64,000 nt of DNA from Streptomyces sp. CB01249 (GTDB lineage: Bacteria; Actinomycetota; Actinomycetes; Streptomycetales; Streptomycetaceae), in NCBI RefSeq assembly GCF_001905735.1, contig NZ_LISW01000004.1, forward strand, positions 124,001 to 188,000. The letters run 5' to 3'. Each line of letters opens with the position of its first letter. Within the stretch, counting starts at the first letter, position 1. The position numbers and the translations under genes are program-made. This document shows positions 15,690-25,544 of this stretch, piece by piece. Under the pieces are notes generated by a model. The model was not told the DNA's origin. It worked only from the letters and a program-made list of their open reading frames with translations, and did no database searches.

Positions 15690-16979
15690 GTGATTGACCT
15701 TCGCCTGATTCGTGAGGACCCCGACCGTGTTCGCGCCTCCCAGCGCAACCGGGGAGAGGACATCGCACTCGTCGATGCCCTGCTCTCCGCCGACGAACGG
15801 CGCAGGTCGTCCGGGGCCGCTTTCGACGAACTCCGTTCCGAGCAGAAATCGCTCGGCAAACTCATCCCCAAGGCTTCTCCCGAGGAGCGCGCCGAACTCC
15901 TGACCCGCGCCGAGCAGCTCAAGGCCGACGTCAAGGCCGCCGACGCCGCCCAGGACGAGGCCGACGCGGAGACCAGGAACCTGCTGCTGCGGCTCGGCAA
16001 CATCGTCCACCCGGACGTGCCGGTCGGCGGCGAGGAGGACTTCGTCGTCCTGGAGACGCACGGAACGATCCGCGACTTCGGCGCCGAGGGGTTCCAGCCC
16101 AAGGACCACCTCGAACTCGGCGAGGCCCTGGGCGCGATCGACATGGAGCGCGGCGCCAAGGTCTCCGGCTCCCGCTTCTACTACCTGACGGGCGTCGGCG
16201 CGCTGCTGGAGCTCGCCCTCGTCAACGCGGCGATCGCCCAGGCCACCGAGGCCGGCTTCACCCCGATGCTGACCCCGACCCTGGTCCGCCCCCGCGCCAT
16301 GGAGGGCACCGGCTTCCTCGGCCAGGCCGCGGAGGACGTCTACCACCTGGACAAGGACGACCAGTACCTGGTCGGCACCTCCGAGGTACCGCTCGCCGCG
16401 TACCACATGGACGAGATCATCGACGCGGAGAAGCTGCCGCTGCGCTACGCCGGCTACTCCTCCTGCTACCGCCGCGAGGCGGGGACGTACGGCAAGGACA
16501 CCCGCGGCATCTTCCGGGTGCACCAGTTCACCAAGGTCGAGATGTTCTCGTACGTCGACCCGGCGGACGCGGAGGCCGAGCACCTGCGGCTCCTGGACTG
16601 GGAGAAGCAGTGGCTCACCGGCCTCGAACTGCCCTTCCAGGTCATCGACGTCGCCAGCGGCGACCTGGGGGCCTCGGCCACCCGGAAGTACGACTGCGAG
16701 GCGTGGATCCCGACCCAGGGCAAGTACCGCGAGCTCACCTCGGCGTCCAACTGCGGCGAGTTCCAGGCGCGCAGGCTCTCGGTCCGGATGCGGGACAACC
16801 GCGACGGCAAGAAGACCATGCGGCCCCTGGCCACGCTGAACGGCACGCTCTGCGCCGTCCCACGCACCATCGTGGCGATCCTGGAGAACCACCAGCTGGC
16901 CGACGGTTCGGTGCGGGTACCCGAGGTACTCCGCCCCTACCTGGGCGGGCGCGAGATTCTGGAGCCGGTCGTCAAGTGA
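15690..16979 (+). CDS. serS: Serine--tRNA ligase
   Basis: 429 residues, normal bacterial length. The N-terminal two-helix coiled-coil arm (about 30-105) that grips the long variable arm of tRNA-Ser is followed by the class II core. Motif 2 is seen as YAGYSSCYRREAGTYGKDTRGIFRVHQF and motif 3 around TLNGTLCAVPRTIVAILENHQ. It charges tRNA-Ser with serine in the cytoplasm. GTG 15690 has GGAGGAG just upstream. Its stop overlaps the GTG of the next gene by four bases, so the HAD phosphatase is translationally coupled. DnaA boxes lie in its upstream region. Confidence 0.97.
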   Translation: MIDLRLIREDPDRVRASQRNRGEDIALVDALLSADERRRSSGAAFDELRSEQKSLGKLIPKASPEERAELLTRAEQLKADVKAADAAQDEADAETRNLLLRLGNIVHPDVPVGGEEDFVVLETHGTIRDFGAEGFQPKDHLELGEALGAIDMERGAKVSGSRFYYLTGVGALLELALVNAAIAQATEAGFTPMLTPTLVRPRAMEGTGFLGQAAEDVYHLDKDDQYLVGTSEVPLAAYHMDEIIDAEKLPLRYAGYSSCYRREAGTYGKDTRGIFRVHQFTKVEMFSYVDPADAEAEHLRLLDWEKQWLTGLELPFQVIDVASGDLGASATRKYDCEAWIPTQGKYRELTSASNCGEFQARRLSVRMRDNRDGKKTMRPLATLNGTLCAVPRTIVAILENHQLADGSVRVPEVLRPYLGGREILEPVVK

Positions 16980-17782
16980 CCTTCCCCTACAAGCTCGTCG
17001 CGACCGACCTCGACGGCACCCTGCTGCGCGACGACGAAACGGTCTCCGCACGGACGCGCGAGGCGCTGAAGGCCGCCGCCGGTGCCGGCGCGGCGCACAT
17101 CGTCGTCACGGGCCGCGCCGTCCCGTGGACCCGGCACATCCTGGACGACCTCGGCTACGAGGGCCTGGCCGTCTGCGCGCAGGGCGCCCAGGTGTACCAC
17201 GCGGGTGAGCGCAGGCTGCTCACGTCGCTCACCCTGGACCGGCAGCTCGCCGGGCTCGCCCTCTCCAAGGTCGAGGCCGAGGTCGGTCCGCTGGCGCTGG
17301 CCGCGAGCCGCGACGGGCTCGACGGCGAGGTGCTGGTCGGGCCGGGCTACCGCGTCCAGGAAGGACCGCGTCCGGCCGTCTTCGTCCAGGACCCGGCCGA
17401 GATGTGGGCCGCTCCGCTGAACAAGGTGTACATACAGCACCCGGATCTGGACGACGACGCACTGGCGAAGGCCGCGCGGGCGGCGGTCGGCAATCTGGTG
17501 GACGTGGTCATGGCGGGCCCCGGGGTCGTGGAGATCCTGCCGCTGGGACTGAGCAAGGCCACCGGCCTCTCGCTCGCCGCGCGCCGGCTGGGCGTGAAGG
17601 CCGCGGACACGATCGCCTTCGGCGACATGCCCAACGACATCCCCATGTTCGCCTGGGCCCGGCACGGCGTGGCCATGGCCAACGCCCACGCCGATCTGAA
17701 GGCCGTCGCCCAGGAGACGACCACGTCGAACGACGACGACGGGATCGCGGTGGTGCTGGAGCGGCTGCTGCGGGAGTCGTAG
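16976..17782 (+). CDS. HAD superfamily phosphatase (Cof type)
   Basis: 268 residues. Motif I is ATDLDGTLLRDD, with nucleophile Asp near residue 12; motif II is the T in HIVVTGRAV; motif III Lys is in LSKATG; motif IV is FGDMPNDIPM. The type IIB cap between them places it with Cof/YidA-like sugar-phosphate or nucleotide phosphatases; the substrate is not known. GTG 16976 overlaps the serS stop, giving a two-gene operon. A second gene of the same subfamily with nearly the same motifs lies at 27366. Ends before a strong bidirectional hairpin. Confidence 0.88.
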   Translation: MTFPYKLVATDLDGTLLRDDETVSARTREALKAAAGAGAAHIVVTGRAVPWTRHILDDLGYEGLAVCAQGAQVYHAGERRLLTSLTLDRQLAGLALSKVEAEVGPLALAASRDGLDGEVLVGPGYRVQEGPRPAVFVQDPAEMWAAPLNKVYIQHPDLDDDALAKAARAAVGNLVDVVMAGPGVVEILPLGLSKATGLSLAARRLGVKAADTIAFGDMPNDIPMFAWARHGVAMANAHADLKAVAQETTTSNDDDGIAVVLERLLRES

Positions 17783-17802
17783 ACCGCCCGCTCTCTTCGC
17801 GC

Positions 17803-17839
17803 GGCTCAGGGACCGGGGCGCCGCCTCGGTCCCTGAGCC
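17803..17839. terminator. Bidirectional terminator between serS-HAD operon and convergent gene
   Basis: GGCTCAGGGACCG (17803-17815) pairs perfectly with 17827-17839 around an 11-nt GC-rich loop, and CTTTCTCC follows. It sits between convergent genes and can serve both. Confidence 0.8.
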
Positions 17840-17863
17840 CTTTCTCCGGCTGCCCGGGCCGGA

Positions 17864-18556
17864 TCAGCGCTTGTTGCGGCGGTTCAGCTCCTTCAGATTG
17901 CGCGCCAGGGCGTCCATGCGGTCGTCGAGCCGGACCACGTCCTCGGAGACCCCGCTCAGCCGCACGCTCATGGCTCCGACGACCTGGTGGGTCGCCTCCA
18001 GCCTGCGGTCGAGGCTGTCGAGCCGGTGCGACATGCGGTTGAGGACCGGGCCCAGCTCCTGGAGCGCGGTGCCCACGCCTGCCAGGTGGCTCTCGACCCG
18101 GGTGACCCGGTGTTCGAGCGACGCGTATCCCGCGCGCAGGTCCTGCTCGGCGTCGAGCAGATACGTACGCACGCAGCGCGCGACGTCGCTGTCGCGAAGA
18201 AGCATGGCGACGTTGAGCACGGTACGGCGCGTGTACAGACGGAGCTGAGTGGCTGCCTGTGGATAACTTTCCCCTTCCTCACCACCCCATAGCGACAGCA
18301 TGTCGCTATGGAAGTCACGCAGGTCAGAGCCACGCAGTACGCGCATCCCATTCTCCGAGAGCTCGACCTGGTGCCGGTCGGTCAGCCTCCTGACCGCCCT
18401 TGTGGATACTTCGAAGTAACGAGCCACACCCTCTGTGCGAAGGTGAATCCCATCCGGGAGCATGACAAGGCACTTCACCTTGTCCAGGACGTCGACGCGT
18501 CCCATCTGTTCGACGCGCAGGGCGCGTGATTCGAGCAAGGCGACTTCCGTCGGCAT
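17864..18556 (-). CDS. Uncharacterised protein with N-terminal DNA-binding-like region and C-terminal coiled coil
   Basis: 230 residues, family not recognised with certainty. Residues about 38-80 (TEGVARYFEVSTRAVRRLTDRH...) look like a winged or helix-turn-helix segment. Residues about 105-140 (RRTVLNVAMLLRDSDVARCVRTYLLDAEQ) resemble a region of phage antirepressor-like and other Streptomyces proteins. The C-terminal 85 residues form a heptad-rich coiled coil ending in NLKELNRRNKR. A DNA-binding, self-associating regulator is a reasonable guess only. ATG 18556 chosen. Inside the gene are a perfect DnaA box (18258-18266) and an 11-bp inverted repeat (18287-18311). Confidence 0.75.
   Translation of the reverse strand: MPTEVALLESRALRVEQMGRVDVLDKVKCLVMLPDGIHLRTEGVARYFEVSTRAVRRLTDRHQVELSENGMRVLRGSDLRDFHSDMLSLWGGEEGESYPQAATQLRLYTRRTVLNVAMLLRDSDVARCVRTYLLDAEQDLRAGYASLEHRVTRVESHLAGVGTALQELGPVLNRMSHRLDSLDRRLEATHQVVGAMSVRLSGVSEDVVRLDDRMDALARNLKELNRRNKR
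18258..18266 (-). promoter_or_regulatory. Perfect DnaA box inside coding sequence
   Basis: TGTGGATAA, the complement of TTATCCACA, occurs within the 17864-18556 gene. A second, one-mismatch copy TGTGGATAC is at 18401-18409. Two boxes 143 bp apart in one short gene is unusual for coding DNA. Confidence 0.5.
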
Positions 18557-18783
18557 GAGCTGCCTTCCGTTCGTGAAGCTTCGCGGAAATGGACAGCCCT
18601 CTCCCCGGGCTTCAGGGGCGGAGGACGCTCACGGTTGCCACTCACTCAAGGAACCGACCGGCGGGTGCTCCCTCGCCGTATCGGCCATCTGCACATTTCA
18701 CGAACGCTACGACGCCACGGATTCCAGTTGCCTCCACGCACCGTGAACAACGCACCGATAAACGTACAGTTACGCGTAAGACT

Positions 18784-18836
18784 GTCCGACATGTGACAAC
18801 CCCCGGCCGATGACCGGGGGTTGTCACATGTCGGAC
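18784..18836. terminator. Very long perfect hairpin, terminator of ABC exporter operon
   Basis: The arms 18784-18806 and 18814-18836 pair perfectly over 23 bp around a 7-nt loop (CCGATGA). It lies 10 nt after the stop of the minus-strand ABC operon and about 230 nt upstream of the start of the next minus-strand gene, so it should end the exporter transcript. Its length exceeds a normal terminator; it might also be an mRNA-stabilising or bidirectional element. Confidence 0.8.
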
Positions 18837-18846
18837 GGCGGTCCGC

Positions 18847-19566
18847 TCACTCCTCGCCGGCCAGCTTCAGCGTGCGCAGCTTCTGCCCCGCGTACCAGGT
18901 CGCCGCGACGGTGACCACGGCCAGCAGGACCGTGGCGAGCGGCAGACCGACGTCCGAGGTGATCGCACCGTTGCCGCCGGTCTTCTCCGCCAGCGCGAGC
19001 GACCACTGCTGCACGCTGAGCGTGCGCGCGCCCGGCACCAGGCTGCCGAACAGCGCCTCCCACACCAGCGCGTAGACGAGGCCCAGCACCACCGCGTGCC
19101 GGCTGACCGTGCCCAGCAGCAGGAACAGCGCGCTGTAGGCGATCGAGGCGACCAGGGCGGCGATGGTGTACGCCACCGCGATCTGCTGGCCGTTGCCGTT
19201 GAGGATCAGGCCCGCGATCAACGTCGGTACCGCCGAGAAGACCATGGTCACCGCGATCGCGACGATCAGCTTGGTGAAGATGATCGTCGGCCGGCTCACC
19301 GGCTTGGACAGCAGGTAGACGATCGAGCCGTCATCGATCTCCGGTCCGATGGCGCCCGTGCCGGCAATGACGCCGATCAGCGGCACCATGGTGGCGATGG
19401 CGAATCCGCCCAGGACGTCCGAGGCCACCTGGTCGTCGGCCCCCGCGAACATCCGTACCGCCACCGCGATGACGATCAGCAGTGCGGGCAGGACGAAGAG
19501 GATGGCGGCCCGGCGCCGGCCGAGCAGCGCCCGGTAGGTGAGCCGGGCGACTGTGGGGTCGTACAT
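18847..19566 (-). CDS. ABC-2 type transporter permease
   Basis: 239 residues with six hydrophobic spans. It starts MYDPTVARLTYRALLGRRRAAILF and includes IGPEIDDGSIVYLLSKPVSR, the DGT/S-x-x-x-L-l-s-K/R-P-V-S-R signature of ABC-2 permeases. It is the membrane part of an exporter whose ATPase is encoded immediately upstream (ends 19590, 23 nt gap). It is last of four co-directional genes forming two ATPase-permease pairs. Substrate unknown; lipid, drug or peptide export are usual for this class. A long hairpin follows. Confidence 0.88.
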   Translation of the reverse strand: MYDPTVARLTYRALLGRRRAAILFVLPALLIVIAVAVRMFAGADDQVASDVLGGFAIATMVPLIGVIAGTGAIGPEIDDGSIVYLLSKPVSRPTIIFTKLIVAIAVTMVFSAVPTLIAGLILNGNGQQIAVAYTIAALVASIAYSALFLLLGTVSRHAVVLGLVYALVWEALFGSLVPGARTLSVQQWSLALAEKTGGNGAITSDVGLPLATVLLAVVTVAATWYAGQKLRTLKLAGEE

Positions 19567-19589
19567 GACGTCACAGCTCCTTGTCGGCC

Positions 19590-20497
<908 letters not shown>

Positions 20498-20501
<4 letters not shown>

Positions 20502-21406
20502 AGCCCGACCTTCCGGTAGCGGCGCATCAGTACGGCGTACGAGCCGGCGACGAGCGCGAGGACAACGAGCAGGTAGACGACTCCGGCACCGGCGCCCGGG
20601 CCGTTCCCGCCGGGGAAGGCCGAGGTCGCGCCGAGGAACGCGGTCTGCACCCCGTCGACCAGCGTGAGCGGGGAGAACAGCCCCAGCCACGGCACCGCGC
20701 CCTCCGACCCCGTGGACCAGGCGATGCCCTGGACGGTCGAGACCGCGCCGTACGTGATCATCAGCAGCGCGATGACGGCCGCCACACCGAAGCCGCGGCG
20801 CGGGGTCAGCGCGGCCATCACCAGGCCGAGTCCGGCGAACAGCACGGAGAGCAGCAGCACGGAAACCATCCCCTGGGCGAACCACGTGGTCTGGTCGCCG
20901 AAGTCGAACTTCCCCAGCAGCGCGCCGATGTAGAGGATCACGACCGGCGCCCCGGTGAGCACGAAGACCGCGGAGGCCATGGCGGCGAACTTGGCGAGGA
21001 CGTAGTCCCCGTGCTCGATCGGCCGCGAGAAGTACAGCGGCACGGTCTTGAACCGCAGGTCCCTGGAGACCGCCTGCGGCGCCTGCGCGGCGATGAACAG
21101 GCTGATGACGGGCTGCAGGTAGATCGCGAACGACGTGTACTTGATGGGGAGTTTCGTCGTCCCCGGGGCGGCGATGGCGACGGCCACGATGATCGCCGCC
21201 ACCATGCACATCACGCCGAACAGCAGCATGGGCAGCACCTTGGACTTGGCCGACCGGCCGAGCCCGAAGGAGCCGCGCAGGGTCTGCGAGTACAGCGAGC
21301 GGCGGGCGTACGCGCGCCCGAGCCGCGGGCCGTCGTAGGCGCGGTAGCCGATGTTGTGGATCCGGGAGGTGTCGTTCCCGGTCGCGGCGCCGGTCTCAGT
21401 GCTCAT
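20498..21406 (-). CDS. ABC-2 type transporter permease
   Basis: 302 residues, about six membrane spans, with a long cytoplasmic N-terminus rich in Tyr/Arg (RIHNIGYRAYDGPRLGRAYARRSLY). The segment AVSRDLRFKTVPLYFSRPI is the ABC-2 permease signature. Start ATG 21406 lies inside the end of the upstream ATPase gene (11-nt overlap), and its stop overlaps the next ATPase start, so all three are tightly coupled. It probably works with the ATPase at 21396, although mixed pairing with the second ATPase cannot be excluded. Substrate unknown. Confidence 0.88.
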
Positions 21407-22409
21407 CGCGTCCGCTCCCCTTCTGCAGTACGGCTCCGGCCGGCACGGCCGCGGGCGTCGCCTCGTCGCTGCGGAACACCTCGGCGATGTGGTGACGACG
21501 CTGTTCCATGCGTACGAGGCCGAGTCCGAGCCCCGCGACGCTGTCGCGTACGAGGTCGTACGTCTCCTCGCCCGTCGCCTCGACCAGCAGGATGTGCCCG
21601 GCACCGGGCAGCCCCTGGGTGTCCAGTCCGTCGAGACCGACGAGTGTGACGCCCGCCTCGGTGAGGGAACGGCGCAGGGCGCCCGTTCCGTCCGGGTGGG
21701 TGTCGCTGTCGGTGACCTCGACCGCGAGGGTCGTCGTGGTCTGGGTGAAGTCGCTGGTGGAACTGGAGCGCAGCAGCTTTCCGCCGTCGATGACGACGAC
21801 GTGGTCGCAGGTGCGTTCCAGCTCGCCGAGCAGGTGCGAGGTGACCAGGACCGAGATGCCGAAGTCGCTGTAAATCCGGCGGATCAGGCCGAGCATCTCG
21901 TCGCGGCCGACCGGGTCGAGCCCGTTGGTCGGCTCGTCGAGCAGGACCAGCTGGGGGTCGTGCACCAGCGCCTGGGCCAGCTTCACGCGCTGCTTCATGC
22001 CCGTCGAGTAGCCGCCGATGGGGCGGTAGCGCTCCTCGTACAGGCCGACATGGCGCAGGGTGTCCGCCGTGCGTTCTCGGGCGGCGGTCGGCGGCAGGCC
22101 GGACATGCGCGCCATGTGGACGACGAACTCGGTGGCCGAGACGTCGGGCGGCAGGCAGTCGTGCTCCGGCATGTAGCCGACCCGCTCGCGGATGGCCGGA
22201 CCGCTGGTCGAGACGTCGAGCCCGAGCACGGCGGCCCTGCCCTCCGTCGCGGGGGACAGCCCCAGCAGGATCTTGATCAGCGTGGACTTGCCGGCCCCGT
22301 TGGCGCCCACCAGCCCGGTCACACCCGGGCCGATGTCCAGGGTGAGCCGGTCAAGTGCGGTCACCCGGGGGAACCGTTTACTCAGACCTTCGGCAGCGAT
22401 GACATTCAC
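21396..22409 (-). CDS. ABC transporter ATP-binding protein
   Basis: 337 residues. Walker A GANGAGKST (about 38-46), signature STGMKQRVKLA, Walker B LVLLDEPTNGLDP, H-loop TSHLLGELE. The C-terminal half is a regulatory domain ending in charged residues GSGRDEH. GTG 22409 is preferred; the 40 codons further upstream in the frame look non-coding. No ribosome site is seen, and TACCGT lies about 10 bases before GTG, so a leaderless start is possible. First gene of the four-gene exporter operon. The four-gene layout (ATPase, permease, ATPase, permease) suggests duplication of a pair. Confidence 0.9.
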   Translation of the reverse strand: MNVIAAEGLSKRFPRVTALDRLTLDIGPGVTGLVGANGAGKSTLIKILLGLSPATEGRAAVLGLDVSTSGPAIRERVGYMPEHDCLPPDVSATEFVVHMARMSGLPPTAARERTADTLRHVGLYEERYRPIGGYSTGMKQRVKLAQALVHDPQLVLLDEPTNGLDPVGRDEMLGLIRRIYSDFGISVLVTSHLLGELERTCDHVVVIDGGKLLRSSSTSDFTQTTTTLAVEVTDSDTHPDGTGALRRSLTEAGVTLVGLDGLDTQGLPGAGHILLVEATGEETYDLVRDSVAGLGLGLVRMEQRRHHIAEVFRSDEATPAAVPAGAVLQKGSGRDEH

Positions 22410-22557
22410 AAATACGACGGTAGTGGCGCGGACCACAGCGGTCGTCAGACCTGACGGCTGGATCGGCGTCAGCCTCGAGTTGTAGGGGACCCGTAAGGGG
22501 ACCCCATTGAGGACCACGGCAGCCCGCACCGAAAGCCGTCATGGCCTGCACGAAGAG

Positions 22558-22566
22558 TTGTCCACA
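22558..22566 (+). promoter_or_regulatory. DnaA box (TTGTCCACA) in divergent promoter region
   Basis: TTGTCCACA, the preferred Streptomyces DnaA box, lies in the 255-bp gap between the divergent exporter operon and the hydrolase-SDR gene. It is a single site. Confidence 0.5.
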
Positions 22567-22664
22567 GGCCTTGCGCACCCCTTGACGTAGCCGCCGGTCA
22601 TTGTCACATTCATCAGTGTCACGTTACGAGCACGTACCGCACACAGCAGCGAACGGACGGTGGC

Positions 22665-24506
22665 ATGGCGTCACGAGGGAAGAGCGAACGGCCCGTGGGC
22701 ACGGGGCAGTCCGGAGGGGACGGCGGCCCGCGTCTGCTTGATCTGCCGGGCGCCCGCGAGCGCCGGGTGGCCACGGGCGGCATCGAGCTGTGCGTGGTCG
22801 AGCTGGGAGACCCGGAGCGGCCGACGATCGTGCTGGTGCACGGCTATCCGGACAGCAAGGAGGTCTGGACACAGGTCGCCGCCCAACTGGCCGACGCGTG
22901 GCACGTCGTGCTGTACGACGTGCGCGGGCACGGCGGCTCGACGGCGCCGAAGCCCCTGCGCGGCGGTTTCACACTGGAGAAGCTGACCGACGACTTCCTG
23001 GCCGTGGCCGACGCGGTGAGTCCGGACCGCCCCGTGCACGTGGTGGGGCACGACTGGGGCTCGGTCCAGTCCTGGGAGTTCGCCACGGTCAGCCGTACGG
23101 AGGGCCGGATCGCGTCCTTCACCTCGATGTCCGGCCCTTCCCTGGACCATTTCGGGCACTGGATCAAGCGCCGGGTGAACCGGCCCACCCCGCGCCGGGT
23201 CGGCCAACTCCTCGGGCAGGGCGCCAAGTCCTGGTACGTGTACATGCTGCACACCCCGGTCCTGCCGGAGCTGGCCTGGCGCGGGCCGCTCGGCAAGCGG
23301 TGGCCGGGCATTCTGGAGCGGCTGGAGAAGGTGCCCCCGGGCGACTACCCGACTTCCTCCCTGCCCAATGACGCGGCGCACGGGGCCTGGCTCTACCGGG
23401 ACAACGTCCGTGCCCGGCTGAGCAGGCCGCGTGCCGATGCGTACGCGCATGTGCCGGTGCAGCTGATCACGCCGACCGGGGACGTCTTCCTCTCGGAGCA
23501 GCTCTACGACGACCTCGAGTCCTGGGTCCCGCAGTTGACCCGTCGCTCGCTTCCGGCCAAGCACTGGGTGCCGCGCACCCGGCCGGACCAGCTGGCCTCG
23601 TGGATCGGGGAGTTCGTGACGGCCACCGAGTCGGCCCGGACGACCGGCGCTCCGGTGGAGGCCCGTGCGAGTGGGCCCTACGCGGAGTGGTTCGGCGGCC
23701 GGCTCGTGCTGGTGACGGGGGCTGCGGGCGGGATAGGGCGCGCCACGGCGCTGGCCTTCGCGGAGGCGGGTGCCCGGGTGGTGGCCGTCGACCGGGATGC
23801 CGAAGGGGCCGAGCGGACCGCGGTGGCGGCCCGGCTGGCCGGGGCTCCGGAAGCCTGGGCCGAGGCGGTGGACGTGAGCGACGAGCAGGCCATGGAGAAG
23901 CTTGCCGCCCGGGTGGCCGCCGAGTACGGCGTGGTCGATGTGCTGGTCAACAACGCGGGCATCGGGCTGTCGGGCCCGTTCCTGGAGACGACGTCCGAGG
24001 ACTGGCGGAACGTCCTCGATGTGAACCTGTGGGGGGTCATCCACGGCTGCCGGCTCTTCGGGCGGCAGATGGCGGAGCGCGGTCAGGGCGGCCATATCGT
24101 CAACACCGCTTCCGCTGCGGCCTTTCAGCCGTCCCGCGCTCTCCCCGCGTACAGCACGTCGAAGGCCGCCGTGCTGATGCTCAGCGAGTGTCTGCGCGCC
24201 GAGCTCGCCGAGAAGTCGATCGGGGTCAGCGCGATCTGCCCCGGGATCGTCAACACCGGCATCACGGCCACGGCGCGGTTCGTCGGTACGGACGCGGCGG
24301 AGGAGCAGCGCCTGCGGAAGCGCGCCGGCAAGCTCTACGGCAGGCGCAACTATCCGCCCGAGAAGGTCGCGCAGGCGGTCCTCCGTGCGGTCGTGCGCAA
24401 TCAGGCCGTCGTACCGGTGACGCCGGAGTCCCACGCCGTACGCTTCCTGTCCCGCGTCGGTCCCGGTGTGCTGCGGGGTGTCGCCCGGCTGAAGCCGCCG
24501 CTGTGA
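22665..24506 (+). CDS. Alpha/beta hydrolase-SDR fusion (EphD-like)
   Basis: 613 residues with two enzymes joined. Residues about 35-315 are an alpha/beta hydrolase of the epoxide hydrolase type: oxyanion HGYPD, lid motif DVRGHGGS and nucleophile Asp in VGHDWGS. Residues about 345-590 are a short-chain dehydrogenase: cofactor TGAAGGIG, NNAG, then Ser and YSTSK (Tyr-x3-Lys). The same arrangement occurs in mycobacterial EphD, which acts on mycolic acids; Streptomyces has no mycolates, so the substrate here must differ. ATG 22665. The stop overlaps the MerR gene start by four bases. Confidence 0.92.
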   Translation: MASRGKSERPVGTGQSGGDGGPRLLDLPGARERRVATGGIELCVVELGDPERPTIVLVHGYPDSKEVWTQVAAQLADAWHVVLYDVRGHGGSTAPKPLRGGFTLEKLTDDFLAVADAVSPDRPVHVVGHDWGSVQSWEFATVSRTEGRIASFTSMSGPSLDHFGHWIKRRVNRPTPRRVGQLLGQGAKSWYVYMLHTPVLPELAWRGPLGKRWPGILERLEKVPPGDYPTSSLPNDAAHGAWLYRDNVRARLSRPRADAYAHVPVQLITPTGDVFLSEQLYDDLESWVPQLTRRSLPAKHWVPRTRPDQLASWIGEFVTATESARTTGAPVEARASGPYAEWFGGRLVLVTGAAGGIGRATALAFAEAGARVVAVDRDAEGAERTAVAARLAGAPEAWAEAVDVSDEQAMEKLAARVAAEYGVVDVLVNNAGIGLSGPFLETTSEDWRNVLDVNLWGVIHGCRLFGRQMAERGQGGHIVNTASAAAFQPSRALPAYSTSKAAVLMLSECLRAELAEKSIGVSAICPGIVNTGITATARFVGTDAAEEQRLRKRAGKLYGRRNYPPEKVAQAVLRAVVRNQAVVPVTPESHAVRFLSRVGPGVLRGVARLKPPL

Positions 24507-25477
24507 GCAGGGCGAGGTCTGCGGGCTCAGAGGGACAACCGGGTGCGGTGACAGGCCTGTTGGTGCCCGAGTACCGGATCGAGGATCTCGCGCACGCGAG
24601 TGGCGCCACGGTCCGTACGATTCGCGGCTACCAGGACCGCGGGCTGCTGCCCGCCCCGGAGCGGCGGGGCCGTTCCAATGTGTACGGCCCCGCCCACCTC
24701 GGCCGCCTCCGGCAGATCGCCGACCTGCTGGACCGGGGCTACACCCTGGCCAGCATCAAGGAGTTGCTGGAGGCCTGGGACACGGGGCGCGGCCTGGGCG
24801 GTGTGCTGGGGCTCGTCGCCGAGGTGCACGGCCCGTGGACCGACGAGCGGGCCGGCCGCATCACCCTCGCCCAACTGGTCGCGAAATTCGGGGGAGAGGC
24901 GGATGAGCGGGCCATCGGCGAGGCGATCGAGCTCGGCGTCCTCGAACGGATTCCGGGAAACGACGATGAGTTCGGTGTGCCGAGCCCCCAGGAACTCGCC
25001 GTCGCGGCCGAGTTGTACGCGGCGGGCGTGCCGCTCTCCGCGATCGCGGGACAGCTGAGGGAACTTCGCGGCCAGGTCGAGCAGATAGCGTGCCGCTTCC
25101 TGGAGTTCACGACCGAGCATGTCTTTGCCCGTTACCTGGGCCATCGGCCTCCGACCGACGCGGACGCGGATGACGCGGCGTCGATGGTGCGGCGGCTGAG
25201 ACCGCTTGCCCAGCAGACCGTGGACGTCGAACTCGCGCGTGCGATGAGGATGTTCGCCACGCAGTACCTGGCGGACAACCTGGCCGTCGACGCGCTCGCC
25301 GGAACGGTCCCCGCTGCTCGGAACGAGGTGTCCGTGAGCCTGCCCGCCTCGACAATCGACGCGGTCGAGCGCCTGGTTGGGCCGGACGGAGTTGGCGCGT
25401 TCATTGCCGCCGCCTCCGAACGGGAGGTGAACAAGAGGACGTTGGACTCGCTTGCCTCACCAGCCCACAGAGACTGA
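24503..25477 (+). CDS. MerR family transcriptional regulator
   Basis: 324 residues. After about 22 residues comes a MerR helix-turn-helix: YRIEDLAHASGATVRTIRGYQDRGLLPAPERRGRSNVYG, followed by the typical dimer helix LGRLRQIADLLDRGYTLASIKELL. The C-terminal 200 residues are mainly helical, without metal-binding cysteines, so an organic ligand is more likely than a metal. GTG 24503 overlaps the stop of the hydrolase-SDR gene, suggesting it controls that enzyme or its substrate. GTG 24548 is an alternative start closer to the domain. Signal for its own operator is not seen. Confidence 0.88.
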   Translation: MSRARSAGSEGQPGAVTGLLVPEYRIEDLAHASGATVRTIRGYQDRGLLPAPERRGRSNVYGPAHLGRLRQIADLLDRGYTLASIKELLEAWDTGRGLGGVLGLVAEVHGPWTDERAGRITLAQLVAKFGGEADERAIGEAIELGVLERIPGNDDEFGVPSPQELAVAAELYAAGVPLSAIAGQLRELRGQVEQIACRFLEFTTEHVFARYLGHRPPTDADADDAASMVRRLRPLAQQTVDVELARAMRMFATQYLADNLAVDALAGTVPAARNEVSVSLPASTIDAVERLVGPDGVGAFIAAASEREVNKRTLDSLASPAHRD

Positions 25478-25510
25478 CAAGTTACCCAAAACGCCTATTT
25501 AGGGCGTCTG

Positions 25511-25544
25511 TTGTCCACAGCAAAGCCAATTTGCCTGTGGATAA
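25511..25544. promoter_or_regulatory. Pair of DnaA boxes before kptA
   Basis: TTGTCCACA at 25511-25519 and TGTGGATAA at 25536-25544 face each other across 16 bp. TGTGGATCA follows near 25556. They lie in the 168-bp gap between the MerR gene and the RNA 2'-phosphotransferase gene. Confidence 0.55.
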
